Part shown: positions 16,742-24,418 of the stretch, piece after piece
Numbering within the stretch: position 1 is the first letter of the stretch
Layout: every line of letters begins with the position of its first letter
The notes under the pieces: model-generated
Told to the model about the DNA's origin: nothing
What the model saw: only the letters and a program-made list of their open reading frames with translations
The model's database searches: none
Translations under genes and position numbers: made by a program
From: Curtobacterium sp. 9128
Lineage (GTDB): Bacteria > Actinomycetota > Actinomycetes > Actinomycetales > Microbacteriaceae
Assembly: GCF_900086645.1 (NCBI RefSeq)
Contig: NZ_LT576451.1
Location: forward strand, 2,914,001-2,978,000
Reading direction: 5' to 3'
DNA length: 64,000 nt

Positions 16742-17662
16742 TCAGCCCTTCACACCGCCGGCGGTGAGGCCGGCCACGATGCGCCGCTGGAAGACGAGCA
16801 CGAGGATCACGAGCGGGATCGTGACGATCGTCCCCGCTGCCATCACCGCCGTGTACGGCTCCTGGTGCGGCTGGGTCCCGGCGAACGACGCGATGGCGAC
16901 GGTGACCGGCTGGGTGGCGTCCGACGAGAGCTGGGACGAGATGAGGTACTCGTTCCAGGACGAGATGAACGCCAGGATCGCGGTGGTGAACACGGCGGGT
17001 GCGGCGAGCGGCAGGATGATCCGCCGGAACGCCTGCACGCGGGTGCACCCGTCGATGCGCGCCGCTTCCTCGAGGTCCCACGGCATCTCACGGAAGAACG
17101 ACGCAAGCGTGTAGACGGTCAGCGGCAGCACGAACGAGATGCTCGGCAGGATGAGCGCCTGGTACGTCCCCATCCACCCGATGTCCGTGAAGAGCTGGAA
17201 CAGCGGGGAGATCAGCGCGACGCCCGGGAACATCGACGCCGCGAGGATCGCGCCGGCGATGAGGGACTTGCCCTTGAACTCGAGCCGGGCCAGCGCGTAG
17301 GCCGCCGAGGTCCCGACGAGCAGCGCGATGATCGTCACGACGCCGCCGATCAGCAGGCTGTTCAGCAGCGCCCGGCCGAGGTGGTTGCCGAGCTCGGTGG
17401 AGAACGCCGTCGCGTAGTTGTCGAGCGTCACGTGCGTCGGCCACGGAGTGGCGTCGAACGTGAACCCGACGTCGCGGAAGCTCGTCACCACCATCCAGTA
17501 GAACGGCAGGAGGCACCACACCGCGATGATGATCGCCTGGATCGCGGTGCGGACCCGGGGCCGGTGTGGCGCTGGACGCGGACGTCGGCGCGGTCGATCG
17601 ACCGCTCGCGCGAACGCGTCGACGACCGGGGACGGTCTGCTGCGAGGGTCACTTGAGTTCAC
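16742..17662 (-). CDS. Carbohydrate ABC transporter permease (MalG type)
   Basis: The second inner-membrane permease of the importer, 306 residues with six helices. The cytoplasmic coupling motif EAARIDGCTRVQAFRRIILPLAAPA (EAA loop) is near residues 188-212. The family-typical FYWMVVTSFR start and SSWNEYLI stretch are present. The start is taken as GTG 17662, which overlaps the upstream permease by 14 bp. No better start lies before the first helix, and the N-terminus is Arg/Pro rich. No ATPase gene is present, so a shared MsiK-type ATPase elsewhere is expected. Confidence 0.9.
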   Translation of the reverse strand: MNSSDPRSRPSPVVDAFARAVDRPRRRPRPAPHRPRVRTAIQAIIIAVWCLLPFYWMVVTSFRDVGFTFDATPWPTHVTLDNYATAFSTELGNHLGRALLNSLLIGGVVTIIALLVGTSAAYALARLEFKGKSLIAGAILAASMFPGVALISPLFQLFTDIGWMGTYQALILPSISFVLPLTVYTLASFFREMPWDLEEAARIDGCTRVQAFRRIILPLAAPAVFTTAILAFISSWNEYLISSQLSSDATQPVTVAIASFAGTQPHQEPYTAVMAAGTIVTIPLVILVLVFQRRIVAGLTAGGVKG

Positions 17663-18671
17663 CCTTCTGCTGGGCTGCCTGCGTCTGCACGACGTTCGCG
17701 CCGAGGAACCGCACGAACAGGAACGCGACGATGAAGATGATGAGGAAGGTGATCGTCGACAGCGCTGAGGCGGAGTTGAACCCCTGCCTGATCTGGTCGA
17801 CGACGAGGATCGACAGGGTCGTCGTGGCGTTGCCGGAACCACCGCCGCCGCCGGTGAGGATCGCCGGGAGGTCGTACATGCGCAGCGCGTCGAGCACGCG
17901 GAACAGGATCGCGACCATCAGCGCCGGCTTCAGGAGCGGGAGCGTGATGAGCATGAAGCGCTGTACGGTCGAGGCGCCGTCCATCTTGCCGGCCTCGTAG
18001 ACCTCCTCCGGGATGAGCTGCAGGCCCGCGAGGATGAGCAGCGCCATGAACGGCGTCGTCTTCCACGTGTCCGCGATGATGACCGCGAACCGCGACGCCC
18101 ACTCGCCGCTGGTCCAGAGGATCTGGTGGCCGATGACGTGGTTGAGCACGCCGTTCGCGTCGAAGATGAAGTACCAGAGCTTCGCGGTGACGGCGGTCGG
18201 GATCGCCCACGGCACCAGGATCGCGGCGCGGACGAGCGCGCGGCCCTTGAAGTTGCGGTTCATGATGATCGCCATCCAGACGCCGATGAGCGTCTCGGCG
18301 AGCACGGTGACGACCGTGAAGAAGAACGTGTTGCCGAACGACACCCAGAACTGGGCGCCGAGGCTGCCAGGGGGGCACGTGACGTTGCCGCACTGCTGGC
18401 CGAGCCAGTGCACGTAGTTCGTGACGCCCGCGAAGCCGCCCTCGACGAACAGGCCCGTCGCCTTGTCGAGTCCGGCGTCGAGCTGGAACGACTGGATGAT
18501 CGCGCTGACGACGGGGTAGCCGATGACGACGGCGAGGAGCACGATCGTCGGGCCGATCAGGTACACGGCCCATCGGCCGTGTTCGGCGTTCAGTCCGCCG
18601 CGCCGCCGCTTGGGCGGCTCCAGACCCTGGGGGTTCGGGATGGCGGCTGGGATCTCGGTTGCTGCTGACAC
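17649..18671 (-). CDS. Carbohydrate ABC transporter permease (MalF type)
   Basis: The first permease, 340 residues. A polar N-terminal tail is followed by a membrane helix (VYLIGPTIVLLAVVIGYPVV), a long periplasmic loop with two cysteines (QQCGNVTCPPG) and a cluster of helices. The EAA coupling loop EAGKMDGASTVQRFMLITLPLLKPA is near residues 224-248. GTG 18671 has AAGGAGG 6 nt upstream. It is separated from the binding-protein gene by 96 bp that includes a hairpin, which could lower permease expression relative to the binding protein. A Gly-rich loop (TGGGGGSGNATT) lies in the last third. Confidence 0.9.
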   Translation of the reverse strand: MSAATEIPAAIPNPQGLEPPKRRRGGLNAEHGRWAVYLIGPTIVLLAVVIGYPVVSAIIQSFQLDAGLDKATGLFVEGGFAGVTNYVHWLGQQCGNVTCPPGSLGAQFWVSFGNTFFFTVVTVLAETLIGVWMAIIMNRNFKGRALVRAAILVPWAIPTAVTAKLWYFIFDANGVLNHVIGHQILWTSGEWASRFAVIIADTWKTTPFMALLILAGLQLIPEEVYEAGKMDGASTVQRFMLITLPLLKPALMVAILFRVLDALRMYDLPAILTGGGGGSGNATTTLSILVVDQIRQGFNSASALSTITFLIIFIVAFLFVRFLGANVVQTQAAQQKGELK

Positions 18672-18709
18672 TGACGGCCTCCTTGCCGGTGTCGGGACGC
18701 AAGTAGGGG

Positions 18710-18752
18710 CGGACTGGAGGCAGGGGTACGGGTGACCCGTGCCTCCAGTCCG
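18710..18752. terminator. Intra-operon hairpin; GGACTGGAGGC palindrome copy
   Basis: 13-bp arms (18710-18722 and 18740-18752, core GGACTGGAGGCA) lie between the binding-protein and MalF-type permease genes. A partial terminator here would give more binding protein than permease, a usual need of such importers. Confidence 0.65.
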
Positions 18753-18767
18753 ATGCGGCGCGAGCCG

Positions 18768-20048
18768 CTAGTTGCTGGTGGTCGCCGCCTTGAGGGCGGC
18801 TTCCATGTCCTTCATCGCCTCGTCGACGCTCTTCGAGCCCTTGAGTGCCGCGTAGGAGTTGTCCTGGATCGCCTTCGTCACGGCCGGGTAGTACGGCGTC
18901 ACGGGACGGGGCTCCGCGCTCTGGATCGACTTCAGCAGGGTGGGCAGGTACGGCAGCTTCGCCGTCAGCTCGGAGTCCGTGTAGAGGTCACCGAGCACCG
19001 GAGCGAGCGAGCCCTGGGTCGCGAAGAACTTCTGCGTGTCGCTCGACATCAGGAACTCGAGGAAGTCGTGCGCCGTCGCCTTGTGCTTCGAGTACGCGCT
19101 GATCGCGGCGTTGTGACCGCCGAGCGTCGATGCACCGACGCCGTCGGCACCCGGGATCGGGGCGATGCCGAAGGTGTCCTTGACCTTCGACGAGCCGTCG
19201 GTCTTGGCGAGGCTGTAGACGTACGGCCAGTTGCGGAGGAACAGCAGCTTGCCGTCCTCGAACGCCGTGCGGCCCTGTTCCTCCTGGTAGGTGATCGCCT
19301 CGGCCGGGATGTTCCCGTCCTTGAACGCGTCGACCAGGTTCTGCAGACCAGCCTTGGCCTTCGTCGTGTCGACGTCCGGCGTGCCGCTCTTGGAGAGGAT
19401 CGACCCGCCGGCGCCGTTCACGGCCTCCGAGGCGTTGACGGTGAGGCCCTCGTACTTCGCGAACTGGCCGGCGTAGCAGCCGATGCCGTTGTCCTTGGCG
19501 ATCTGGCAGTCGTCCATCATCTCCGACCACGTGGTCGGCGGGGTCTTGACGAGGTCCTTGCGGTAGTAGAGCAGCGCGCCGTCGGACGTCTGCGGTGCCG
19601 CGTAGAGCGTGTCGTTGTACGTCGCCGTCTTCACGGTGGCGGGCAGCAGCTTGGACGTGTCGACCTTCATCGATCCCGTGAGCGGCGTCAGCCAGCCCTT
19701 CGCGGCGAACTCCGCGGTCCACACGACGTCCACGTCGACCACGTCGTAGCCGTCGTCCTTCGCCTGGAAGTGCTGCACGAGGTCGTCGTGCTGCTGGTCG
19801 GCCTGGTCGGACTGCTCCTTGAACGTGACCTTCTCGTCCGGGTGCGCCTTGTTCCACTTGGCGATCAGGGGCCGGACCACGTTCGAGTTGTCCTTGCCCT
19901 GAACGTACGTGATCGGGCCGCGGCTGTCCTGCCCGCTCTTGGCGTCGTCCGAGGCCGAGCTCCCGCTCGAGCAGCCGGCCAGGGCGAGGCCGATCACGGC
20001 GACCCCGGCCACGGATGCGAGTCGCACCTTCGCGCGTGTGTTCTTCAC
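18768..20048 (-). CDS. Sugar ABC transporter substrate-binding lipoprotein (MalE type)
   Basis: A 426-residue extracellular solute-binding protein. The signal peptide ends in the lipobox LAGC (Cys26), followed by a Ser/Gly/Asp linker. The mature part shows the class-1 binding-protein pattern: ITYVQGKDNSNVVRPLIAKWNKAHPDEKV, then DVVDVDVVWTAEFAAKGWL and GIAPIPGADGVGASTLGGHNAAISAYSKHK. This subgroup often takes trehalose, maltose or related glucosides, but the ligand is not decidable here. The start is GTG 20048 with GAGGAGA upstream. First gene of the importer operon, with the probable promoter and operators at 20142-20242. Confidence 0.92.
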   Translation of the reverse strand: MKNTRAKVRLASVAGVAVIGLALAGCSSGSSASDDAKSGQDSRGPITYVQGKDNSNVVRPLIAKWNKAHPDEKVTFKEQSDQADQQHDDLVQHFQAKDDGYDVVDVDVVWTAEFAAKGWLTPLTGSMKVDTSKLLPATVKTATYNDTLYAAPQTSDGALLYYRKDLVKTPPTTWSEMMDDCQIAKDNGIGCYAGQFAKYEGLTVNASEAVNGAGGSILSKSGTPDVDTTKAKAGLQNLVDAFKDGNIPAEAITYQEEQGRTAFEDGKLLFLRNWPYVYSLAKTDGSSKVKDTFGIAPIPGADGVGASTLGGHNAAISAYSKHKATAHDFLEFLMSSDTQKFFATQGSLAPVLGDLYTDSELTAKLPYLPTLLKSIQSAEPRPVTPYYPAVTKAIQDNSYAALKGSKSVDEAMKDMEAALKAATTSN

Positions 20049-20141
20049 AGCGTTGTCTCCTCATCGAGATCACCAGGAGTCGTCGTCTCGGGTACCGGAC
20101 GACGACCACCTGGAGCAGGCGACGCTGCCTGCTGGGAGTGG

Positions 20142-20179
20142 AAGCTACGCCCGGGATCAGCGTTTTGCAACCGGTTGCA
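20142..20179 (-). promoter_or_regulatory. Promoter of the sugar ABC operon with LacI-type operator
   Basis: Minus-strand -35 TTGCAA (complement of 20165-20170) and -10 TAGCTT (complement of 20142-20147) with an ideal 17-bp spacer. The perfect palindrome TGCAACCGGTTGCA (20166-20179) covers the -35, as expected for repression by the LacI-family protein encoded at the operon's end. Confidence 0.75.
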
Positions 20180-20226
20180 TCGAAGCCGTGACCTGAGCGT
20201 GACCTCTGGAGTTGCCCAGACTTTCT

Positions 20227-20242
20227 GGGTGAGCGCTCACCC
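20227..20242. promoter_or_regulatory. Second operator-like palindrome GGGTGAGCGCTCACCC
   Basis: A perfect 16-bp palindrome 48 bp upstream of the first operator. Its GTGAGCGCTCAC core is the classic LacI/GalR half-site arrangement. It could allow DNA looping with the -35 operator, or control the divergent glycosyltransferase at 20348. Confidence 0.55.
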
Positions 20243-20310
20243 GCGGTTCCGACGATGTCGCGCCGGGCTGCGGAACCCCGCATGATCCCCGCCAGTGCTG
20301 GTGCCCGCCG

Positions 20311-20340
20311 TTGAGGGACACTGCCGGACCGACGTAGCGT
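20311..20340 (+). promoter_or_regulatory. Likely leaderless promoter of GT2 gene
   Basis: TTGAGG (20311-20316), 18-bp spacer, TAGCGT (20335-20340), then only 7 nt to ATG 20348. There is no RBS. The same layout (TTGTCC-18-TAGCGT-7-ATG) precedes the GT14-like gene at 23480. Confidence 0.55.
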
Positions 20341-20347
20341 CCGGGTC

Positions 20348-21673
20348 ATGACCCAGCTCTCCCCCGTCACCGTGCCCGGCCCGCGTCGGGTCGTCAGCGT
20401 CGACCTCGATGCTCCGCTGCCACGGCTCGTCGCCGACCAGACCGGCTCCTCCGCGCTGGTGGTCGGCTACCGCGGCGGGTTCCCCGTGACGACCCTCGAC
20501 GTGCTCCTCACCGAGGACCCCGCCGACGCCGCGCGGGCCCTCGCCCCGCTCGTCGCGGACGAGCACAGCGTCGGCGGTGCGGCGACCCCGGTTCCGGACG
20601 CTGACCTGCCGATGATCTCGATCGTGGTGTCGACGATCGTCACCCGGGTGGAGGACATCGGCAAGCTGCTCGACTTCCTGGAGGACCTGGACTACCCCGA
20701 CTACGAGGTGGTCCTCGTCGACAACCGCGTGAAGGTGCCCGAGATCGACGCGCTCCCCGGACTGCTCGAGGGCCGCGACGTCCGACTCGTCACGGAACGC
20801 CGCCCCGGCTGCTCGATCGGCCGGAACAGCGGGGTGGCGGCCGCGCGCGGCGAGATCATCGCGTTCACCGACGACGACGTCCGCGTGGACCCGCAGTGGC
20901 TCCGGTCGATCGGCACGCGCTTCGTCCGCGAGCCGGAGGTCGCCGCCGTGACGGGGATGATCCTGCCCGTCGAGCTCGAGACGCCCGCGCAGATCTGGTA
21001 CGAGGCGTACTACGGCGGCTTCAGCGGCGAGCGCACCTTCGACCCGGTGACGATCGTCCCGGACGACGTCCCCGGCGTCATGCGGCACGCGCAGGCCTCT
21101 GCCGTGAGCCCGGACGGCACCGTCCGCAAGCACTTCGCCGTGTACGGCATCGGCGGGTACGGCGCCGGGGCGAACTGGGCGGTCCGTCGTTCCGCGTTCG
21201 ACGCCGTCGGCGGCTTCGACCCCGTGCTCGGCGCCGGCGTCCCCGCGCGTGGCGGCGAGGACCTCGCGATCTTCATCGACATCCTCTGGGGCGGCGGCCG
21301 CATCGGCTTCGAACCCCGCGCGGTCGTGCACCACCGGCACCGCCAGACCCTCGAGGGACTGCACGGGCAGCTGCACTCGAACGGCGTCGGGTTCACCGCG
21401 CTGATGTGCGAGCTCATCGCGAAGGACCGCCGGCACGCGCTGGTCCTGGCGCGGCTGATGCCCCGCGCGGGCAAGATCAAGCTCTCGCAGCTCGTGTCGC
21501 GGCTCGCGGGGAAGCGCGATGCGGCCGCCGAGACCATCACCGAGGCGTCGACCACCCGCATCCCCCGGTCCCTGGCGTACCACGAGTTCCGCGGCTTCCC
21601 GCTGGGCCCGGCGGCGTACTTCAAGAGCCGTCGGTTCTGGCGCGAGGTCGAGGAGGGGCGCTTCCGCCCCTAG
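20348..21673 (+). CDS. GT2 family glycosyltransferase with N-terminal accessory domain
   Basis: A 441-residue glycosyltransferase, probably adding a sugar to a growing surface polysaccharide at the inner membrane. Residues 1-85 are a beta-rich module (RRVVSVDLDAPLPRLV...) also recognisable in the GT2 proteins at 21747 and 30643. The GT2 catalytic domain runs about 88-330: donor-site VVLVDNRV (121-128), metal motif TDDD (174-177), GGEDLA acid and HHRHR. Residues 380-441 form an amphipathic tail (RIPRSLAYHEF...). Starts at ATG 20348 directly after a -10 box, with no RBS. Donor and acceptor are unknown. Confidence 0.85.
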   Translation: MTQLSPVTVPGPRRVVSVDLDAPLPRLVADQTGSSALVVGYRGGFPVTTLDVLLTEDPADAARALAPLVADEHSVGGAATPVPDADLPMISIVVSTIVTRVEDIGKLLDFLEDLDYPDYEVVLVDNRVKVPEIDALPGLLEGRDVRLVTERRPGCSIGRNSGVAAARGEIIAFTDDDVRVDPQWLRSIGTRFVREPEVAAVTGMILPVELETPAQIWYEAYYGGFSGERTFDPVTIVPDDVPGVMRHAQASAVSPDGTVRKHFAVYGIGGYGAGANWAVRRSAFDAVGGFDPVLGAGVPARGGEDLAIFIDILWGGGRIGFEPRAVVHHRHRQTLEGLHGQLHSNGVGFTALMCELIAKDRRHALVLARLMPRAGKIKLSQLVSRLAGKRDAAAETITEASTTRIPRSLAYHEFRGFPLGPAAYFKSRRFWREVEEGRFRP

Positions 21674-21746
21674 CGCGCCGCGGCGCCCGCGCCGGCCGCC
21701 CGCCGCCCGCTCCGTGGGCGATGGAGCGCGGCCCGCGGGCGCGCGC

Positions 21747-23051
21747 CTACGCGCGGGAGCGCAGACGTCCGCGCACGTAGCGCCACGGACCGCCGAGCGC
21801 CGCCACGAGCTCGACGCGCTTGAGCCCGGCGGTCGCCGCGCGGAACTCCTCGTCGACGGGCCACCCGCCGACGGCGTCGACGGCCGCGGACACCTCTCCG
21901 GCGCCCTGGCCGAGCGCGCCGAGCTGCCGCAGGGCACCGAACGCTCGTCGGAAGACCGCGAACGCCGTCCGCGGGCGCAGCATGAGCTTCGCGACCCACG
22001 CGCCGAGCCCGGTCCCGTACCCGAGGGCCTGAGAGCGCAGCGCCGCGCGGTCGGGGCGGTGCCGGTGCCACACGATCGCGGAGGGCTCCACGGCGAGCGC
22101 CCCGCCGGAGAGCAGCACCCGGGTGAACAGGTCGGGGTCCTCCCCCGCGCGGGACGGTGTCCCCGGGCCGAGCGCGACGTCGAACCCGCCGAGGGCGAGC
22201 GCTGCCGAGCGACGGAGGGACATGTTCGCGCCGGTACCGAACGCCCCGACCGAGAACGGGAAGAGCGGCAGGTCGGCCGGCGGTGCCGCGGTGCGGAACA
22301 CCCGGCGGTCGGTGTTCCGCGCCCAGGTCACCCGCTCGTCGAAGTAGCGCTGCGTCGGGGTCCGGAGTTCACCGCTCGGCACGAGGCCGGTGACGCAGAC
22401 GACGTCCGCGTCGCGGGCGTAGGCGTCGGCGAGCGCAGCGAGCCAGCCCCGGTCGACGACCACGTCGTCGTCGACGAAGGCGACCACGGCCCCTGACGCG
22501 AGGGCGAGACCGGCGTTCCGTGCGCGCGAGACGCCGGGTCGGGCCTCCAGGACGTAGTGGAGGCGAGCGTCCGCGAACGAGGCGACCACGTCGCGGGTCG
22601 CCGTGGTGGTCGGCGCGTTGTCGACGACGAACACCTCGAAGTCGGGGTGGTCGGACGCCAGGACGGACCGGACGCACCGACGGACGTCGTCCGGTCGGTC
22701 GCGGGTCCCGATGACGACCGAGATCCGGCCGTCGGTCGGTCCGAGCGGAACGGACGGGAGGCTCGTGGTGCGCAGGGCGCGGAGGGCCGGTCCCAGCTCG
22801 GCCGGGTCCACGTCGCCGGTCGCGTCGACCGCGACGTCGACGAACCCGGCGACCTCCCGTCCGTCACGGACGAGGAGTCGGGCGCGGCGGAAGCCGTCGG
22901 CGCCGGCGAGTTCGACGGCGGACGCGGCGAGCGCCTGCTGCCGGTCGACGGCGCCGACCCAGGCCGCGCCGGTCCATGCGGGCGCGTCCGGCGACGGCAT
23001 CGCGGGCGTGAGGGTGAGCACGCTGGTCGTGGTCGCCTGGTGGTCGCTCAT
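21747..23051 (-). CDS. GT2 family glycosyltransferase with N-terminal accessory domain
   Basis: A 434-residue GT2 enzyme. The N-terminal module (about 25-95) contains WTGAAWVGAVDR and GFRRARLLVRDGREVAGFVD, closely resembling the start of the protein at 30643. The catalytic domain (110-330) has all key residues: VVDNAP donor site, VDDDVV metal motif (193-198), AGEDPDLFTR acid and WHRHRPD. The start at ATG 23051 removes an unsupported 113-residue extension. It stands between two plus-strand genes and converges on the GT2 at 20348 over a GC-rich 73-bp gap. Likely part of the same polysaccharide assembly system. Confidence 0.85.
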   Translation of the reverse strand: MSDHQATTTSVLTLTPAMPSPDAPAWTGAAWVGAVDRQQALAASAVELAGADGFRRARLLVRDGREVAGFVDVAVDATGDVDPAELGPALRALRTTSLPSVPLGPTDGRISVVIGTRDRPDDVRRCVRSVLASDHPDFEVFVVDNAPTTTATRDVVASFADARLHYVLEARPGVSRARNAGLALASGAVVAFVDDDVVVDRGWLAALADAYARDADVVCVTGLVPSGELRTPTQRYFDERVTWARNTDRRVFRTAAPPADLPLFPFSVGAFGTGANMSLRRSAALALGGFDVALGPGTPSRAGEDPDLFTRVLLSGGALAVEPSAIVWHRHRPDRAALRSQALGYGTGLGAWVAKLMLRPRTAFAVFRRAFGALRQLGALGQGAGEVSAAVDAVGGWPVDEEFRAATAGLKRVELVAALGGPWRYVRGRLRSRA

Positions 23052-23212
23052 GTCCCCGATGCTCCGGGCACCCTCGCGCGCGGTCAACGGCGTGCCCGCC
23101 GGGATGCGGCGACGGTCGTCCCTCTTGCGGTTTGCCGCCACGTCAGCGGTCCGGTCCCCGTAGGATCGCTCGAGACGACCCGACGGCAGCACGTCGGGCA
23201 CGAGGAGGACGA

Positions 23213-23386
23213 ATGCCGCTGGGCCCCGCGACCGAGCTCGGTGTCGTCGTCTCGTCGGAGCAGCGCGTGGTCGTCGTCGACGCCGCGACCTGCGTCTGCG
23301 GGCACGTCCAGGACGCCCACGAGCACTACCGTCCCGGCACCGACTGCGCGCTCTGCGACTGCCCGGAGTTCCGCCGGAAACGCTGA
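23213..23386 (+). CDS. Small Cys-rich protein, probable zinc-binding knuckle
   Basis: A 57-residue protein with a beta-rich first half and a cysteine/histidine-rich second half: CVCGHVQDAHEHYRPGTDC followed by ALCDCPEFRRKR. The CxCxH...CxxCxC arrangement would bind one or two zinc ions. Similar short proteins recur in actinobacteria without a known function. GAGGAGG lies 4 nt before ATG 23213, and a -10-like TAGGAT at 23161-23166 gives a leader of about 40 nt. It lies between polysaccharide genes but is not coupled to them. Confidence 0.7.
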   Translation: MPLGPATELGVVVSSEQRVVVVDAATCVCGHVQDAHEHYRPGTDCALCDCPEFRRKR

Positions 23387-23442
23387 TCACGACGGGGCGG
23401 TGCGGGAAACCGCCGCTTCCCCGCAGAGGGCCTCCGGTCGCC

Positions 23443-23472
23443 TTGTCCGGCCCGGAACGGCGCGGTTAGCGT
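23443..23472 (+). promoter_or_regulatory. Likely leaderless promoter of GT14-like/flippase/GT4 operon
   Basis: TTGTCC (23443-23448), 18-bp spacer, TAGCGT (23467-23472) and 7 nt to ATG 23480, matching the arrangement upstream of the GT2 at 20348. The two GT transcripts may be expressed together. Confidence 0.55.
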
Positions 23473-23479
23473 CGCGTCC

Positions 23480-24418
23480 ATGGCCATCCCCAGCACGGTG
23501 CCCGCGTGCATCGTCCTCGCTCACGAGGACCCAGCGCACGTCCGCCGCCTCGTCGAGGCGCTGGACCCGTTCCCGGTGTTCCTGCACTGCGACGCGCGGA
23601 CGCCGGAACCGGTCTTCCGCGCGATGACGGACGGGCTGCCGGAACGGGTCGTGGTCCTCCCCAGGATCCGCACCGGCTGGGCGAAGTGGGAGAACGTCGA
23701 AGCGGAGGTGTCCGGGTACCGGGCGGCGCTCGCCACGACGGACGCCTCGCACGTCGCGGTGCTCACGGGCAGCGACTACCCCCTCGCGGACGCGGCCGAG
23801 ATCACCGGACTCCTCGCAGCGCACCGGGAGCAGTCGTTCCTCGCCGTGCACCCGCTGCCGTTCCCGGCGTGGGGGCGCGACGGTGGTGTGGCCAGGCTCC
23901 GGTACCGGCACTGGGCGTGGCGGAAGACGATGCTGCGGCTCCCGGTGCCCCGGCGGATGCCACGGGACGTCGTCCTCGCCGGCGGCTCGCAGCTCAAGGT
24001 CCTGGCTCGCCACCACGCGGCAGCGGTCGTCGACGTCGTCGACCGGCGTCCTGACCTCGTCCGCTTCTGGCGACGGAGCTGGATCGCCGACGAGACCTTC
24101 GTGCCGTCGATCCTGAGCTCGCCCGCGCTGACCCCGGGGTTCGCCGACGAGCACGTGCCGCACTCGCTGTGGTGGATCGGGTGGGACGGCACGGCGATGA
24201 AGAGCCCGCCGTGGTTGACGATCGTCGATGCCGGGCGGCTGCTCGAGCGTCGGACGGGCTCGGACGTGGACCTGCCGCACGTGTTCGCGCGGAAGTTCTC
24301 GACCGAGCGGAGCACCGACCTGCTCGAGGTCGTGGACGAGGCGTTCGGGTTGCGACGTCGGGCGTCCCCTGCGGCGCCGGTCGTCTCACCGCCGACGCCG
24401 GAGGTGGTCGCACCGTGA
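23480..24418 (+). CDS. GT14-like (core-2/I-branching type) glycosyltransferase
   Basis: A 312-residue protein resembling the beta-1,6-N-acetylglucosaminyltransferase (branch) family. The N-terminal CIVLAHEDPAHVRRLVEALD and FLHCDARTP segments are the family's nucleotide-sugar-binding strands. Residues 90-98 (VLTGSDYPL) form the conserved substrate loop, and WIADETFVPSIL carries the probable catalytic acid. These enzymes work without a DxD metal site, and none is seen. The C-terminal 25 residues are Pro/Val rich. First gene of a plus-strand run, overlapping the flippase gene by 4 bp (GTGA). Likely adds a branch in the polysaccharide repeat. Confidence 0.82.
   Translation: MAIPSTVPACIVLAHEDPAHVRRLVEALDPFPVFLHCDARTPEPVFRAMTDGLPERVVVLPRIRTGWAKWENVEAEVSGYRAALATTDASHVAVLTGSDYPLADAAEITGLLAAHREQSFLAVHPLPFPAWGRDGGVARLRYRHWAWRKTMLRLPVPRRMPRDVVLAGGSQLKVLARHHAAAVVDVVDRRPDLVRFWRRSWIADETFVPSILSSPALTPGFADEHVPHSLWWIGWDGTAMKSPPWLTIVDAGRLLERRTGSDVDLPHVFARKFSTERSTDLLEVVDEAFGLRRRASPAAPVVSPPTPEVVAP

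Noticed and set aside
21674..21746. Terminator between convergent GT2 genes
   Set aside because: Only a 6-bp CGCTCC/GGAGCG stem could be drawn, too weak to call.
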